19,730 nucleotides of DNA from CAYUWG01 sp964448285 (GTDB lineage: Bacteria; Bacteroidota; Ignavibacteria; SZUA-365), in contig CAYUWG010000069.1 of the NCBI GenBank assembly GCA_964448285.1, positions 1 to 19,730 of the forward strand, in the 5' to 3' direction. Shown piece by piece: positions 1 to 9,030 of the stretch (positions are counted from its first letter, which is position 1; each line of letters opens with the position of its first letter). The notes under the pieces are model-generated. The model saw only the letters and a list, made by a program, of their open reading frames with translations. It searched no databases and was not told the DNA's origin. A program made the translations under genes and the position numbers.

Positions 1-1844
1 GTGGAAGTCTCATGTCATATGATTTGTCTGTATCAGACGATTGCATAACAGTCCTCCAGCACTACGAGAAGTTAGCCTTACTCCAATCGACTGATAAGGG
101 GAAAACCTGGATGAGTATTGTCCTTCCGGACTCTATGGATACTCCGTGGCACTATGCCGGCCAGATATTCTTTGCGAATAGATATAATGGGGTTCTTATT
201 TCTTATCGGCAAGAGTATGGTACGCAAGTGGCTCATATGACGACCGATGGCGGAGCGAGTTGGAAAATCATTCCTCAAATCGATTATCCAAAAACCCTCT
301 ACATCGATGTACCGAAAGTACCTGGCCAGTGGATCAACGATTCCACTCTCGTATTGATATCCGGAGGAAACGTTCCCTGGATAACCACAGATCGTGGATT
401 GACATGGGAATCACGACCCTATCTTCCAACTACGATACATTCCATTCAAATGGATGAACACGGTGTTGGTTATGCAGTTGGGAAGGCATTTGTCGTCTTT
501 AAAACGATCGACGGATGGAAAACATCTGTTAAAGTTCGCGAACCATTATTCGATCCGTTCAACCAACCCGTCTGTGTGATGCTCGATAGCGACCGTCTGT
601 TTATCGCGGGATACTGGGGGAACATTATATCGACGCTGGATGGCGGCGTATCATGGAATGATGCGCATCTAAACCCGATAGCCAAACTATCCACAACATC
701 AATAGCTTTCTTTACAACGAATGCGGGAGGTTGTATCATTCATGATGCATATGCAAACACAAGAGCATACAGTCGTACTACCGATGGCGGCAGGACGTGG
801 AACCGTGTTTACGACAGTCCCCCTTTCAATACGATTGAGCATATCGATGCCCAAAATGCTTATGGTATCAGTCCAGGTCCCTTAATACTTTATCGTACTT
901 CCGATGGAGGACAGTCATGGTCTCAGGTATTTCGCGATGACAGTTTAAGTCAATATGGGGCTTGTAAAGGAATACGTTCAGCGGATACATTCTTTCTCGC
1001 AACCAACCGGGGAATCCTTATGACTCCCGATCAGGGAGTGTCATGGATGCTTCGTGGGACTGATGTAGGCCGCGCAAGTGATATTCGCTTTCGAAATGCT
1101 TCTTGGATGGTAAAGACCGATGGTTTATATCTCTCCGTCGATGATGGGATGGTATGGGAAAACAAATTCCGCATGCCTGATTCCTTAAAACCACAAGGAT
1201 TATTCAGTGGATTCATTTCAGCATCTCCTGTGAAGGTTCTTGCAACGATAGACAGGAATGGAATCATTTATTTCGTTCAGAGTAACGACAAGGGCTTGTC
1301 ATGGACGGTAAAGAGAGTCCCAAGCGGTACACCATATTCTTTCGTGCAATTTGAGAACGACGTTGCGTATGGTTTGAGTGGAAATAGAATAGTGAAGACA
1401 TCAAATGGTTGGGATACAAGCCAACATCTTTATGAGTTTAGGCGATTCAATAACGTATATGCTCAGGGATACTTCTTCCTGGACAGTAATACGGGCTGGC
1501 TTATCGGGCGTAACTATCTTCTGAGAACCACAAACGGCGGCATCTCATGGACAGAACTCCCCCTCCCCGGTGCGAAGAGCGTATCGCTCCAACCAAACTA
1601 CCCCAACCCTGTCTCGGGCAGCGGCAGCACTACAATACCGTTCACTGTCACCGGTAATCGGGAAGTGCACGTGCGCATAGAGGTACACGACCTGCTTGGC
1701 CGCAAAGTCGCGACCGTGCACGATAAGCCCGTCCAACCCGGCAGCCACAGCGCACTCTGGGTCACGCGTGGTGTGTCGCCCGGCATGTACTTCGTCCGTA
1801 TCGTAGGTGCGGAAAGTGAGATGAGGAAGGTGGTGGTGAGGTGA
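1..1844 (+). CDS. T9SS-sorted BNR/YCF48-like beta-propeller protein (5' end outside window)
   Basis: Likely an extracellular or surface-attached beta-propeller protein exported by the type IX secretion system; its ligand is unknown. The frame is open to the first base of the window and the first ATG (position 12) has no signal peptide after it, so the real start lies upstream. Numbering from that ATG (610 aa), BNR/Asp-box-like motifs recur through the body: TDKGKTW, TDGGASW, TDRGLTW, LDGGVSW, TDGGRTW, SDGGQSW, PDQGVSW, NDKGLSW, TNGGISW. Residues about 524-610 form a type A T9SS sorting domain, with NYPNPVSGSGSTTIPF, then HDLLGRKV, then SPGMYFVRI, ending in RKVVVR. The gene converges on the methyltransferase with only 18 bp between stops. 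By hand count the tail DNA is clearly more GC-rich than the propeller DNA. Fold and export route are fairly sure; function is not. Confidence 0.88.
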   Translation, partial: GSLMSYDLSVSDDCITVLQHYEKLALLQSTDKGKTWMSIVLPDSMDTPWHYAGQIFFANRYNGVLISYRQEYGTQVAHMTTDGGASWKIIPQIDYPKTLYIDVPKVPGQWINDSTLVLISGGNVPWITTDRGLTWESRPYLPTTIHSIQMDEHGVGYAVGKAFVVFKTIDGWKTSVKVREPLFDPFNQPVCVMLDSDRLFIAGYWGNIISTLDGGVSWNDAHLNPIAKLSTTSIAFFTTNAGGCIIHDAYANTRAYSRTTDGGRTWNRVYDSPPFNTIEHIDAQNAYGISPGPLILYRTSDGGQSWSQVFRDDSLSQYGACKGIRSADTFFLATNRGILMTPDQGVSWMLRGTDVGRASDIRFRNASWMVKTDGLYLSVDDGMVWENKFRMPDSLKPQGLFSGFISASPVKVLATIDRNGIIYFVQSNDKGLSWTVKRVPSGTPYSFVQFENDVAYGLSGNRIVKTSNGWDTSQHLYEFRRFNNVYAQGYFFLDSNTGWLIGRNYLLRTTNGGISWTELPLPGAKSVSLQPNYPNPVSGSGSTTIPFTVTGNREVHVRIEVHDLLGRKVATVHDKPVQPGSHSALWVTRGVSPGMYFVRIVGAESEMRKVVVR

Positions 1845-1862
1845 AGTGCCGTGACGGAATGC

Positions 1863-3098
1863 TCATCTCCATCGCTTTGCGAATACCATCACGTGTTCAT
1901 CTTCTCTTCGCGTGAGAACGAGGACTCCCGGCGTTGAGCCTTCAAATCGGTACTCACTGCGAATCTCCTCGGGAAGTTTTGGGAAGCCGCGCTTTTTGAT
2001 TTCCGTCATCGGCCCGAAGTCGAGTGTATCGAGTTTCTTTTGCAAGAGCCGTTTGTTGAACGGGTGCATCTCGATGATCTCGAACGCCTGATGCCAATTG
2101 CTTTGCGAGGGCCGATACTCCGACAGACCGTAAGCGATTCGAGGGTCGATTGGTCGGGCGCGAAGCTCCGCAAAGTATTGACGAACCGCTCCACTGCGGA
2201 TGATCGCATTGTGCGGCTCAATGAGATAGCGTGGTTCGATCTCGTCGAAGTACTCCCTGTCGGTCGGTATCCATCGTTCGCGCGTGACTGCGTCGATAAC
2301 CGATAGGGGCGGCACGTCGAACCCGTGAAAGAGCAACTGTTCCTTGCATTCATTCCCAACGGCGACGAATGCACGATGCCAGTGTCCACCCTGTGAATCG
2401 AAAGCAGGAGCGACTTTCACCAGGACCGGGAGCTTCAACGAAAGCTCCTTGAGAAACGATAGCGCCGGCTGGTAGTCCTCACCGTCGATAGCGCGTTTCG
2501 TATCGTCTCTCCTGGAAGGATCGGCAAACACGGCGTCGAACGAAGCGAGGTTCAAGTCGCCGAGCCACCGCTCCGCCGAGCCGCGAAAGATGACCGCGTT
2601 CGTTCTTCCGTGCGCGTGGAGGTTGTGACGCAGCATCGTCGCATGGACGGCGTCCTGCTCGATACTGATCACGTGCCTGACGATACCGGACAGCGCAATC
2701 GTATCGCTTCCGATTCCGCCGCAGATTTCCAGAACGCGCTGCACGTCGGTGAAGAATGAAGCATGCAGCATAGCCGCGACCGAAGAGGATGATTGTTCGA
2801 GCGCAGTCTCCGTGAAGCAGCAATCCTCTTGCATGTTCAGTTTGTCCTTCGCGCGCGTTTGCAGGCGAATCTGTGCGAGGCTCGCGTGCATGATATCGAT
2901 TGGAAGATCGGGGAATTGGGAACGCAATGCCGTTTGGATTCTGAGGTCGTCGCTGTATTTTTCACGCAGCTTCCAGTAGGAGTCCCGCACATCACTGAAG
3001 CGTGGAGACGAAAAAAAGCGGCAATGCTCCTGAGTAAAATTGAATGCCATAAGTCTTCGTGATGAAAGTTGAGTTCGAACTCGGTGGAACTTAAGCAA
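1863..3098 (-). CDS. Class I SAM-dependent methyltransferase, THUMP-like / PG_1098 family
   Basis: A cytoplasmic methyltransferase, probably acting on RNA; the exact substrate of this family is not known to me. Numbering from the TTG at 3098 (411 aa), residues about 17-100 match the ferredoxin-like N-terminal region of PG_1098-type proteins. The Rossmann SAM site is VLEICGGIGSDT (122-133), followed by the acidic ISIEQDA strand (144-150) and AVFADPSRR (189-197), which replaces the usual DPPR catalytic motif as is typical of this family. The last 85 residues fit the THUMP-like C-terminal domain. Two starts are possible. TTG at 3098 has GAGGGG five bases upstream. ATG at 3050 (Met17) begins MAFNFTQEH, has no clear ribosome site, and may be where family similarity begins. 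The gene is divergent from the TonB receptor. Confidence 0.85.
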   Translation of the reverse strand: MLKFHRVRTQLSSRRLMAFNFTQEHCRFFSSPRFSDVRDSYWKLREKYSDDLRIQTALRSQFPDLPIDIMHASLAQIRLQTRAKDKLNMQEDCCFTETALEQSSSSVAAMLHASFFTDVQRVLEICGGIGSDTIALSGIVRHVISIEQDAVHATMLRHNLHAHGRTNAVIFRGSAERWLGDLNLASFDAVFADPSRRDDTKRAIDGEDYQPALSFLKELSLKLPVLVKVAPAFDSQGGHWHRAFVAVGNECKEQLLFHGFDVPPLSVIDAVTRERWIPTDREYFDEIEPRYLIEPHNAIIRSGAVRQYFAELRARPIDPRIAYGLSEYRPSQSNWHQAFEIIEMHPFNKRLLQKKLDTLDFGPMTEIKKRGFPKLPEEIRSEYRFEGSTPGVLVLTRREDEHVMVFAKRWR

Positions 3099-3145
3099 AT
3101 CGACCCCTCACATCAAGCAATCTTTCCCATCAGCCAATCATTTCT

Positions 3146-5380
3146 ATGAGATTCACGTTTTATTGGAGTGCGACGCTCGCGCTCTTGTTGTTCGCATGTT
3201 TTACCCAGGCTCAGGACCGAAAGGGCGGCGTCAAGGGATTCGTTACGGATTCGCTGACCGGTGAGCGCCTGACGCTCGTGAATGTCATCATCCCCGGTTC
3301 GGGGATCGGCGCAGCGACGGACGCCAATGGGTTCTATTTCATCGGAAGCATTCCCGCAGGCAAAGTGAAGCTGCGCGCAACGCTCATCGGCTACGGAATG
3401 GTGGAAAAGGACGTCACGATCGAAGCGAACAAGATTGTGAACGTGAACCTTATGCTCGCACCGACGGCGTATGAAGTGGAAGCGGTTGAGACGACGGCCG
3501 AACGACGAACGCGCTACGACACGGAAATCAGCACGCAGCCGATCGGCGCCGCCGAGATCAACATCGTGCCTGCCGCCGTCGAGCGCGATCTCTTTCGCAC
3601 CATCGCGATTCTGCCGGGCGTCGTCGCAACGAGCGATGTAAGCTCACAGTTCTATGTTCGAGGCGGCGGCGGCGATCAGAATCTCATCATTCTCGACGGC
3701 ATGACGATCTACAATCCGTTCCATGCGTTAGGCATCTTCTCGATCTTCGATGCGGACGCGATAAAGGAAGCGGAAATTCTCAAGGGTGGTTTTCCGGCTC
3801 AATGGGGAAACCGCCTTTCATCGGTGATCAACATTCGCACGCGCGAAGGAAACAAGAAGCGCCTCGCGGGGAAGTTCAATCTCTCGCAGGTGAGCGGCAA
3901 GGTGCTGCTTGAGGGGCCGACGCCGTGGGACGGCTCGTGGATGGTTGCCGGTCGGAAGAGTTTCCTCGATGACGTGCTACAGAAGTTCGTCAAGCAGGAA
4001 ACGCCGTTCGATTTTTTCGACGTGATCGGGCGGGTCAATTATTCGACGGGCGAAAACGGACGGCTCTCGTTACACACGCTTTTCAGCGGCGACGTGATTC
4101 GTCCCGCGAGCGCCGTCGAACCGGAGTACGCATGGGAGAACGGCGCCTACGGTATGACGTGGTTTCAGGTGCTCGAAAACAAGTACCTCATCGAGACGAC
4201 GTTTTCCTTCAGCAATTTTCTCGGCGAACTTCGTCCGCGTGAAAACAAAGAGATCACTCCGCGAACGTCGGAGATCAGCGACACATACTTCAATGCTTCG
4301 GTAACCTACTTTCAGGAAAGCGGTGACCAGTATGGCGCGGGATTCATGTTCCGCTTTCCGAGTTACCAGTACAGCTTTGTGAACGCGGCGAACTTTGCGC
4401 GCAACGTGATCGAGAAGAACAGTGAGACGGGGATCTGGTTCAAATACAAACTGAAGCAGCTTCGCCCATTCGCATTCGAGTTGGGTCTTCGTTCGGATTT
4501 GTTCGCAATCCTTTCGAGCAACAGCAGCGATGCGTTCGAACCGCGCGCTTCGATGAGCTGGGATTGGAGTGCGCATTTTTCCGTGAAGCTTTCCTATGCG
4601 CGAATCCATCAGCGCATGATGACGATCACGAACGAAGACGACGTCGTGTCGCTGTTCGAAATGTGGATCCCCGTGCCGGAAGGAATGCCGTCGTTGCGTG
4701 CAGACCACTACGTGATCGGCGTGGATGGAGACATCCCCTCGATCCCCGGGATGAACTTCAATCTGCAGGGCTACTACAAGGACATGAATACCCTCGTCGA
4801 TTTCAACCGCGATAAAGTCGATGCGCGTGACCCGGATTTCACGATCGGGTCGGGGCGATCGTACGGCCTGGAGTTTTTCCTTGAGGAACGGCATCCCGTC
4901 TATTACGGCTGGCTCTCCTACACGCTGAGCCTGACGGAAAGAACGATCGGCAGCTTGACGTACCCGCCTCGATACGACCGCCGGCACAATCTGAATATCA
5001 TCGCGGGAATCAAACCGGGGGACGGCTGGGATTTCAGCGTTCGATGGGAGCTCGGTTCCGGGCTGCCGTTCTCACAAATCATGGGCTTCTACGACAGGCT
5101 CACGTTCGGCGGGATTTTCGAAGGGGAGGGATATGCAACCGAACCGGGGCAGCCGTACACGCTTCTCGGACAGAAGAACAGGGGTCGCCTTCCGTCCTAT
5201 CATAGACTCGATGTTTCCGCCTCGAAATCCTTCGACCTCGATCCGGTGAAGCTCATCATCGAGGCGAGCGTGATCAATGTCTATGACCGGCGCAACATGT
5301 TCTATTACAACCGCACGACGGGACAGCGCATCGACATGCTGCCGATTCTTCCAACGGTAAATTTGAAAGCAGAGTTCTAA
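3146..5380 (+). CDS. TonB-dependent outer-membrane receptor with carboxypeptidase-regulatory-like domain
   Basis: An outer-membrane active-transport receptor, 744 aa, taking up an unidentified ligand with energy from TonB-ExbBD. Residues 1-22 are a Sec signal peptide (hydrophobic ALLLFACF, cleavage near TQAQ). Residues about 27-115 are the beta-sandwich CarboxypepD_reg-like domain (VKGFVTDSLTGERL, then DANGFYFIGSIPAG). The plug follows at about 125-235, including LFRTIAILPGVV and FYVRGGGGDQNLIILDG (169-185). The rest is a 22-strand-type barrel ending in a terminal phenylalanine (LKAEF), the usual recognition end for BAM insertion. No SusD partner is adjacent, so this is probably not a Sus-type glycan locus. 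The ATG at 3146 lacks a Shine-Dalgarno sequence, but the signal peptide fixes the start. It is shorter than many Bacteroidota SusC proteins. Confidence 0.93.
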   Translation: MRFTFYWSATLALLLFACFTQAQDRKGGVKGFVTDSLTGERLTLVNVIIPGSGIGAATDANGFYFIGSIPAGKVKLRATLIGYGMVEKDVTIEANKIVNVNLMLAPTAYEVEAVETTAERRTRYDTEISTQPIGAAEINIVPAAVERDLFRTIAILPGVVATSDVSSQFYVRGGGGDQNLIILDGMTIYNPFHALGIFSIFDADAIKEAEILKGGFPAQWGNRLSSVINIRTREGNKKRLAGKFNLSQVSGKVLLEGPTPWDGSWMVAGRKSFLDDVLQKFVKQETPFDFFDVIGRVNYSTGENGRLSLHTLFSGDVIRPASAVEPEYAWENGAYGMTWFQVLENKYLIETTFSFSNFLGELRPRENKEITPRTSEISDTYFNASVTYFQESGDQYGAGFMFRFPSYQYSFVNAANFARNVIEKNSETGIWFKYKLKQLRPFAFELGLRSDLFAILSSNSSDAFEPRASMSWDWSAHFSVKLSYARIHQRMMTITNEDDVVSLFEMWIPVPEGMPSLRADHYVIGVDGDIPSIPGMNFNLQGYYKDMNTLVDFNRDKVDARDPDFTIGSGRSYGLEFFLEERHPVYYGWLSYTLSLTERTIGSLTYPPRYDRRHNLNIIAGIKPGDGWDFSVRWELGSGLPFSQIMGFYDRLTFGGIFEGEGYATEPGQPYTLLGQKNRGRLPSYHRLDVSASKSFDLDPVKLIIEASVINVYDRRNMFYYNRTTGQRIDMLPILPTVNLKAEF

Positions 5381-5437
5381 GCACTTCACGACGCGAATGA
5401 ATTTGAGAGGCACCATCGTCGCGTCTATTTTATCCGC

Positions 5438-6850
5438 ATGACGCGCCCTCGCCGAAACGACTTTCTCATACCCTTTCTCATGGTCGTCGCGGATTTCTTA
5501 GCGATCATCGGGGCGTTTCATCTTGCGTTCGTTCTCCGTTTCGATTCATTCCTGCAGGCGCCTTTCCCCGTCACGAAAGGCTATCCACCGTTCGAATTCT
5601 ATTTGATGGCGTCGCTCGTCATCGCGCCGGTGTGGATTCTGATCTTCAACACGCGAAGGGTGTATCGTTCACGCAGGCAGGTCGATTTCAGCAGCGAGTT
5701 CTTTCAGATCATTCGCATCATCAGTTTCGGAATGCTCATCGTCATGAGCATGGCGTTCTTCTACAGGGAGTTCGAGTATTCGCGGCTCGTCTTCATGCTG
5801 ATTTGGTTTCTTGCAATCGCCTTCGTGTTCATCGGTCGTGTCCTCGCGCTTTCCTATGAAAAATTTCTGTACAGACGCGGGAAAGAATTGCGCAATATCC
5901 TCCTCGTCGGAACGAATACGATCGCGCATAACGTCGCGCTGTGGATTCAGCAACAACCGGCAATAGGCTACCACGTCGTGGGGTATGTTTCGGATGATGA
6001 AGACCGCCTTGAAGGAGTTGACGTGAAGCGGCTCGGAGAAATCGCCCGGCTTCCTGCATTCGTCAAGGAGCACCGCATCGAATCCATCATCGTGTGTATG
6101 GATGAAGCGCAGGCATCGCTCGTCCACTTCATTACGGAAGCGCTCGTTGGGCAAAGCGTTCAGATACTCCTGCAATCGGATATCGTCGGCGTGGCATCGG
6201 CGCGAATCCGCGTGCACGAGATGTTCGGCATTCCGTTCCTCGGCGTAAAAGACATTCCGATGACGACGTGGAGCCGAGTCATCAAGCGCACGTTCGATAT
6301 CGTATTCAGCTTCGTCGTGCTTGTCCTTACGATGCCGCTCTGGGTGTTTGCCGTAATCGCAACGTGGGTTGAAACGGGTCGCCCGATTCTCTACAAACAG
6401 ATCCGCGTCGGGTTGGATGGACGGGAGTTCGTTCTCCTGAAGTTCCGCACGATGCGCTTGAATGCGGAAGCGGAGAGCGGTCCGACGTGGACGCGAAAGG
6501 AAGACGACCGCGTTACGCGCATCGGAAAAATTCTCCGGCGCTTCAGCATCGACGAATTACCGCAGTTGGTGAACGTGCTGCGAGGCGACATGAGCATCGT
6601 CGGTCCGCGTCCCGAGCGTCCGGAGTTCGTTTCGCAATTCCGCCAATACGTCCCCAAGTATCTCGAACGCCACCGTTTGAAGACGGGACTGACGGGTTGG
6701 GCGCAGGTGAACGGACTTCGCGGCGAGGTTCCGATCGTCGAGCGTACGAAATACGATCTGTATTACATCGAGAACTGGTCGCTTCGCTTGGATTTCCGAA
6801 TCATTTTCAAGACTATTCGCGCGGTTCTTTTCGGCAAGGACGCCTACTGA
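5438..6850 (+). CDS. Exopolysaccharide polyprenyl glycosylphosphotransferase (WbaP/WcaJ-type sugar transferase)
   Basis: An inner-membrane enzyme that starts assembly of a surface polysaccharide repeat unit by moving a sugar-1-phosphate from a nucleotide sugar to undecaprenyl phosphate. The 470-aa protein has four N-terminal hydrophobic segments (about 10-33, 53-71, 89-108, 115-138), a Rossmann-like CoA_binding_3 region (about 150-260), a membrane re-entrant helix (about 286-310) and the bacterial sugar transferase domain (about 278-470). Key motifs are KFRTM (335-339), the catalytic Asp-Glu pair in SIDELPQL (D372, E373), GPRPERPEF (389-397) and GLTGWAQVNG (417-426). The sugar (glucose, galactose or other) cannot be read from sequence. 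No glycosyltransferases, flippase or polymerase lie nearby, so it is not in a visible polysaccharide cluster. The next gene starts three bases after its stop. Confidence 0.94.
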   Translation: MTRPRRNDFLIPFLMVVADFLAIIGAFHLAFVLRFDSFLQAPFPVTKGYPPFEFYLMASLVIAPVWILIFNTRRVYRSRRQVDFSSEFFQIIRIISFGMLIVMSMAFFYREFEYSRLVFMLIWFLAIAFVFIGRVLALSYEKFLYRRGKELRNILLVGTNTIAHNVALWIQQQPAIGYHVVGYVSDDEDRLEGVDVKRLGEIARLPAFVKEHRIESIIVCMDEAQASLVHFITEALVGQSVQILLQSDIVGVASARIRVHEMFGIPFLGVKDIPMTTWSRVIKRTFDIVFSFVVLVLTMPLWVFAVIATWVETGRPILYKQIRVGLDGREFVLLKFRTMRLNAEAESGPTWTRKEDDRVTRIGKILRRFSIDELPQLVNVLRGDMSIVGPRPERPEFVSQFRQYVPKYLERHRLKTGLTGWAQVNGLRGEVPIVERTKYDLYYIENWSLRLDFRIIFKTIRAVLFGKDAY

Positions 6851-6853
6851 CTT

Positions 6854-7165
6854 ATGATTGCAATCTTCATTTTCTATCTCCACTTCGTCGGCGCAGTCTA
6901 TGCGTTCTCGTACAGCTACGTTCATAACAAACTGTCTGACGCATTCATGACGGTCGCTTTTGTCGCCGTGATTTTTTCGGTCGGCTGGACGATCGCCGGT
7001 TTCATCGTGCGATTCACGATTCCGGAGAGCGGTTTCGGTGTGTGGCTCGACCGCGATACGATTTCGCTCGTCATCGTTACCATCCTCGAAGCGCTGCTGT
7101 ACTGGACGTATTTTCGCTCGTCGAAAAAGAAAGGAACCGATTCCCAGCCGGTTCCTTCGCAATGA
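6854..7165 (+). CDS. Small three-helix inner-membrane protein of unknown function
   Basis: A 103-aa protein I do not recognise. Hydrophobic segments at about 2-19, 31-52 and 69-88 predict three membrane helices, followed by a basic tail (SSKKKG) that suggests a cytoplasmic C terminus. It starts three bases after the stop of the sugar phosphotransferase, so the two are almost certainly co-transcribed and it may assist polysaccharide work at the inner membrane; that is inference from position only. AAGGA lies about 13 bases before the ATG, inside the upstream gene. Its final codons carry a 9-bp inverted repeat that acts as the likely terminator of the convergent DUF362 gene, so the end of this protein is constrained by RNA structure on the other strand. 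Confidence 0.75.
   Translation: MIAIFIFYLHFVGAVYAFSYSYVHNKLSDAFMTVAFVAVIFSVGWTIAGFIVRFTIPESGFGVWLDRDTISLVIVTILEALLYWTYFRSSKKKGTDSQPVPSQ
7124..7157 (-). terminator. Rho-independent terminator for the DUF362 gene, inside the convergent coding sequence
   Basis: A perfect 9-bp inverted repeat, AAGGAACCG (7131-7139) and CGGTTCCTT (7149-7157), with a 9-nt loop. Read on the minus strand the stem is followed at once by TCTTTTT (7130-7124), a proper U-tract, 26 bp past the DUF362 stop. On the plus strand the stem is followed by CGCAATG with no U-tract, so the signal is directional. It lies entirely inside the last codons of the small membrane protein gene. Confidence 0.8.
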
Positions 7166-7182
7166 ATCGACCCTCGTCGCTG

Positions 7183-8817
7183 CTATCGCACGACGGTCAT
7201 TCTTCTCGTCTGCACGAAGCCGTTCGCTGAGAAGCGATAGAAGTAATCGCCCGCAGCGCGACGACCGACGTTCCACCGGGTCATGTGCGTGCCACGGTGT
7301 TTCCATCCTTTCACGAGAACATCGACGCGCCGTCCATTCGAGTCGAAGACTTCGATGAACACGTTCGATTCACGGGGAAGGCTGTACTCGATGATCGTCG
7401 AAGAATGAAACGGGTTCGCGTAGTTCTGCTGCAAGAGGTATGTCTGCGGGGTGACGTCGCCGGATTCGACGGAGACCGGATACGAAAATGGTTCATCGAC
7501 GAGATGGTAGGGCTCTTCGTTCTGTCCGTTGTAATCGCGTGTCAGATACTTCGTCTTCAAAGGGAAGCGCTGAAAGTCTTCCAGCGGTTTGAGCGTGGCA
7601 ACGCCTGCATCCCACGAATACAGTTGAACGCTTCGAGGATTGAAGAATGGGATGAGGCCGCGCTCTTTGGCGATGTGGAAGAGGCCGAAATTTCCCGGTT
7701 CATGTCCGCCGAGCCACAGCCCAACGATATCGACGAGGAAGGCGTTCTTGCCGAAGATGAGATAGTTGCTCATGAACTCTTCCGGCTTTCCGTTTGGCCC
7801 GGGACCGGCGTTGAAGCCGTCGCCGTTACGGCCATAGATGCCTTCGATGATATGCAATCCGGGTATCATCACAGAGTGCGAGTCGCATGTTCTGTTTGCC
7901 CATGCTTCCATGCCCCATCCACCTGAGGCGCCGCTGCCCGGGCGATCCCACCGGGGTACACCGTCGTTGCGATGACGCAGGTAGCTCTTCTGGAGTTCAT
8001 CCTCCATGTTGTCGTGAAAGTACGCCTGCACGTGTGCGGGATGCCGGCGTGTTTCTTCGACTCCTTCACAGAAGCGAACGAGCGGACTGACGATACATCC
8101 CTGAAGGTTCTTTACGCAAAGCGTCAAGCCCATGCCATGTGCTTTGAACTTCGCGATGTTGATGAGCGCGCTGTTCTGTTTGTTGTATGGGTGCATGTAC
8201 CCGATACGTTTGAGTACGACGCCGTTCGGCACGTCCAGCCATGTCACTTCCTGTTCTTCGATGAGCGTTTCAAAGCTGAGTTGATCGATCATTCGTCCTG
8301 ACGGAAAGTCGAGAAGATGCGCACCGAGTTTTTCTGCGACGGATTTGATTCCACCGACCAGCCGGTCGTCGGGGCAATACGCGTCGCCGGCCCAGTTCCC
8401 TTCCCGCATGGCGATGTTGCCGCCGGGATAGCCGAGATCGACCAAGCCTTGCAGGAATCCATCCATGAAAGCGGTATCGGTTCGAATACCCATTCCATCG
8501 ACGGTATCTCCGGTGCCAAACGTACACGTGAGGTTGGGCTTGATCCCAAGCATATGTGTGAAGGGAATGCCATCCGAATCACTCGCGGTGAAGAGTTCCT
8601 TGCAGAAGTTCAAGCCTTCAAGTTTCTTCTGCGATGTGTCCGTCTTTTCGAGAACGTTCGTTCGCTTGATGAACACCGCATCGGGATTGTTCTCGATAAA
8701 CGGATGCAATTTCAGGTAGGAGTTTTGCGCGCGCCGAGTACCGGCAAGAATGACGGGACTGAGCGAGGTTGCGATACCTGCTGCCGCGACACTTTTCACA
8801 AACGATCGTCTATCCAT
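7183..8817 (-). CDS. DUF362 domain protein with Tat signal and T9SS sorting domain
   Basis: An exported protein of 544 aa whose DUF362 core has no firmly known reaction. ATG at 8817 is chosen because GGAGG lies five bases upstream and the N terminus is a twin-arginine signal, MDRRSFVKSVAAAGIATSL. The frame is open for 72 more codons upstream, but that stretch has no signal or start support. DUF362-like features are LGIKPNLT (90-97), FKAHGMGLTLCVKNLQGC (224-241) and EGIYGRNGDGF (325-335). Seven cysteines (72, 98, 148, 234, 241, 250, 311) would allow a metal or Fe-S cofactor, which would fit export of a folded protein by Tat. Residues about 455-544 are a T9SS type A tail (QQNYANPFHSSTIIEYSLP, FDSNGRRV, AAGDYFYRF, RRMTVVR). 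A terminator follows at 7157-7124. The Tat plus T9SS combination is unusual. Confidence 0.9.
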   Translation of the reverse strand: MDRRSFVKSVAAAGIATSLSPVILAGTRRAQNSYLKLHPFIENNPDAVFIKRTNVLEKTDTSQKKLEGLNFCKELFTASDSDGIPFTHMLGIKPNLTCTFGTGDTVDGMGIRTDTAFMDGFLQGLVDLGYPGGNIAMREGNWAGDAYCPDDRLVGGIKSVAEKLGAHLLDFPSGRMIDQLSFETLIEEQEVTWLDVPNGVVLKRIGYMHPYNKQNSALINIAKFKAHGMGLTLCVKNLQGCIVSPLVRFCEGVEETRRHPAHVQAYFHDNMEDELQKSYLRHRNDGVPRWDRPGSGASGGWGMEAWANRTCDSHSVMIPGLHIIEGIYGRNGDGFNAGPGPNGKPEEFMSNYLIFGKNAFLVDIVGLWLGGHEPGNFGLFHIAKERGLIPFFNPRSVQLYSWDAGVATLKPLEDFQRFPLKTKYLTRDYNGQNEEPYHLVDEPFSYPVSVESGDVTPQTYLLQQNYANPFHSSTIIEYSLPRESNVFIEVFDSNGRRVDVLVKGWKHRGTHMTRWNVGRRAAGDYFYRFSANGFVQTRRMTVVR

Positions 8818-9014
8818 GGGGACCTCCGGAAAGGTTGAGGGACAAGAACAATTTCCAACCGCATTGTACGCAACCTCGCGCATCGATGCAACCGCTTTTG
8901 CTGACCCGTTCATCACCCAACAATCAGAGAGGGAAGTGATCGAGGTTTCTTTGCGAATGGTGTGCGAGTTCGATATCCTTTGGCATAGGTTCGAAGCATT
9001 CTCTACCTTTGTAA

Positions 9015-9030
9015 CGCCTTCTGTAAGGCG
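9015..9030. repeat. Short palindrome in the DUF362 / tRNA-Arg divergent region
   Basis: CGCCTT, loop CTGT, AAGGCG: a perfect 6-bp inverted repeat with no U-tract on either side, so it is not a terminator. It could be an operator or chance. The surrounding gap (8818-9072, about 255 bp) holds the upstream signals of the divergent DUF362 gene and tRNA-Arg; I see no convincing gene or promoter hexamers in it. Confidence 0.35.

Noticed and set aside
4070..4987. 305-codon open frame antisense to the TonB receptor
   Set aside because: Low-complexity, Arg/His/Val-rich shadow frame opposite a strongly supported receptor gene.
5390..5425. GACGCG / CGCGTC hairpin followed by TATTTTATC after the TonB receptor
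   Set aside because: Only six pairs with a 24-nt loop; too weak to call a terminator.
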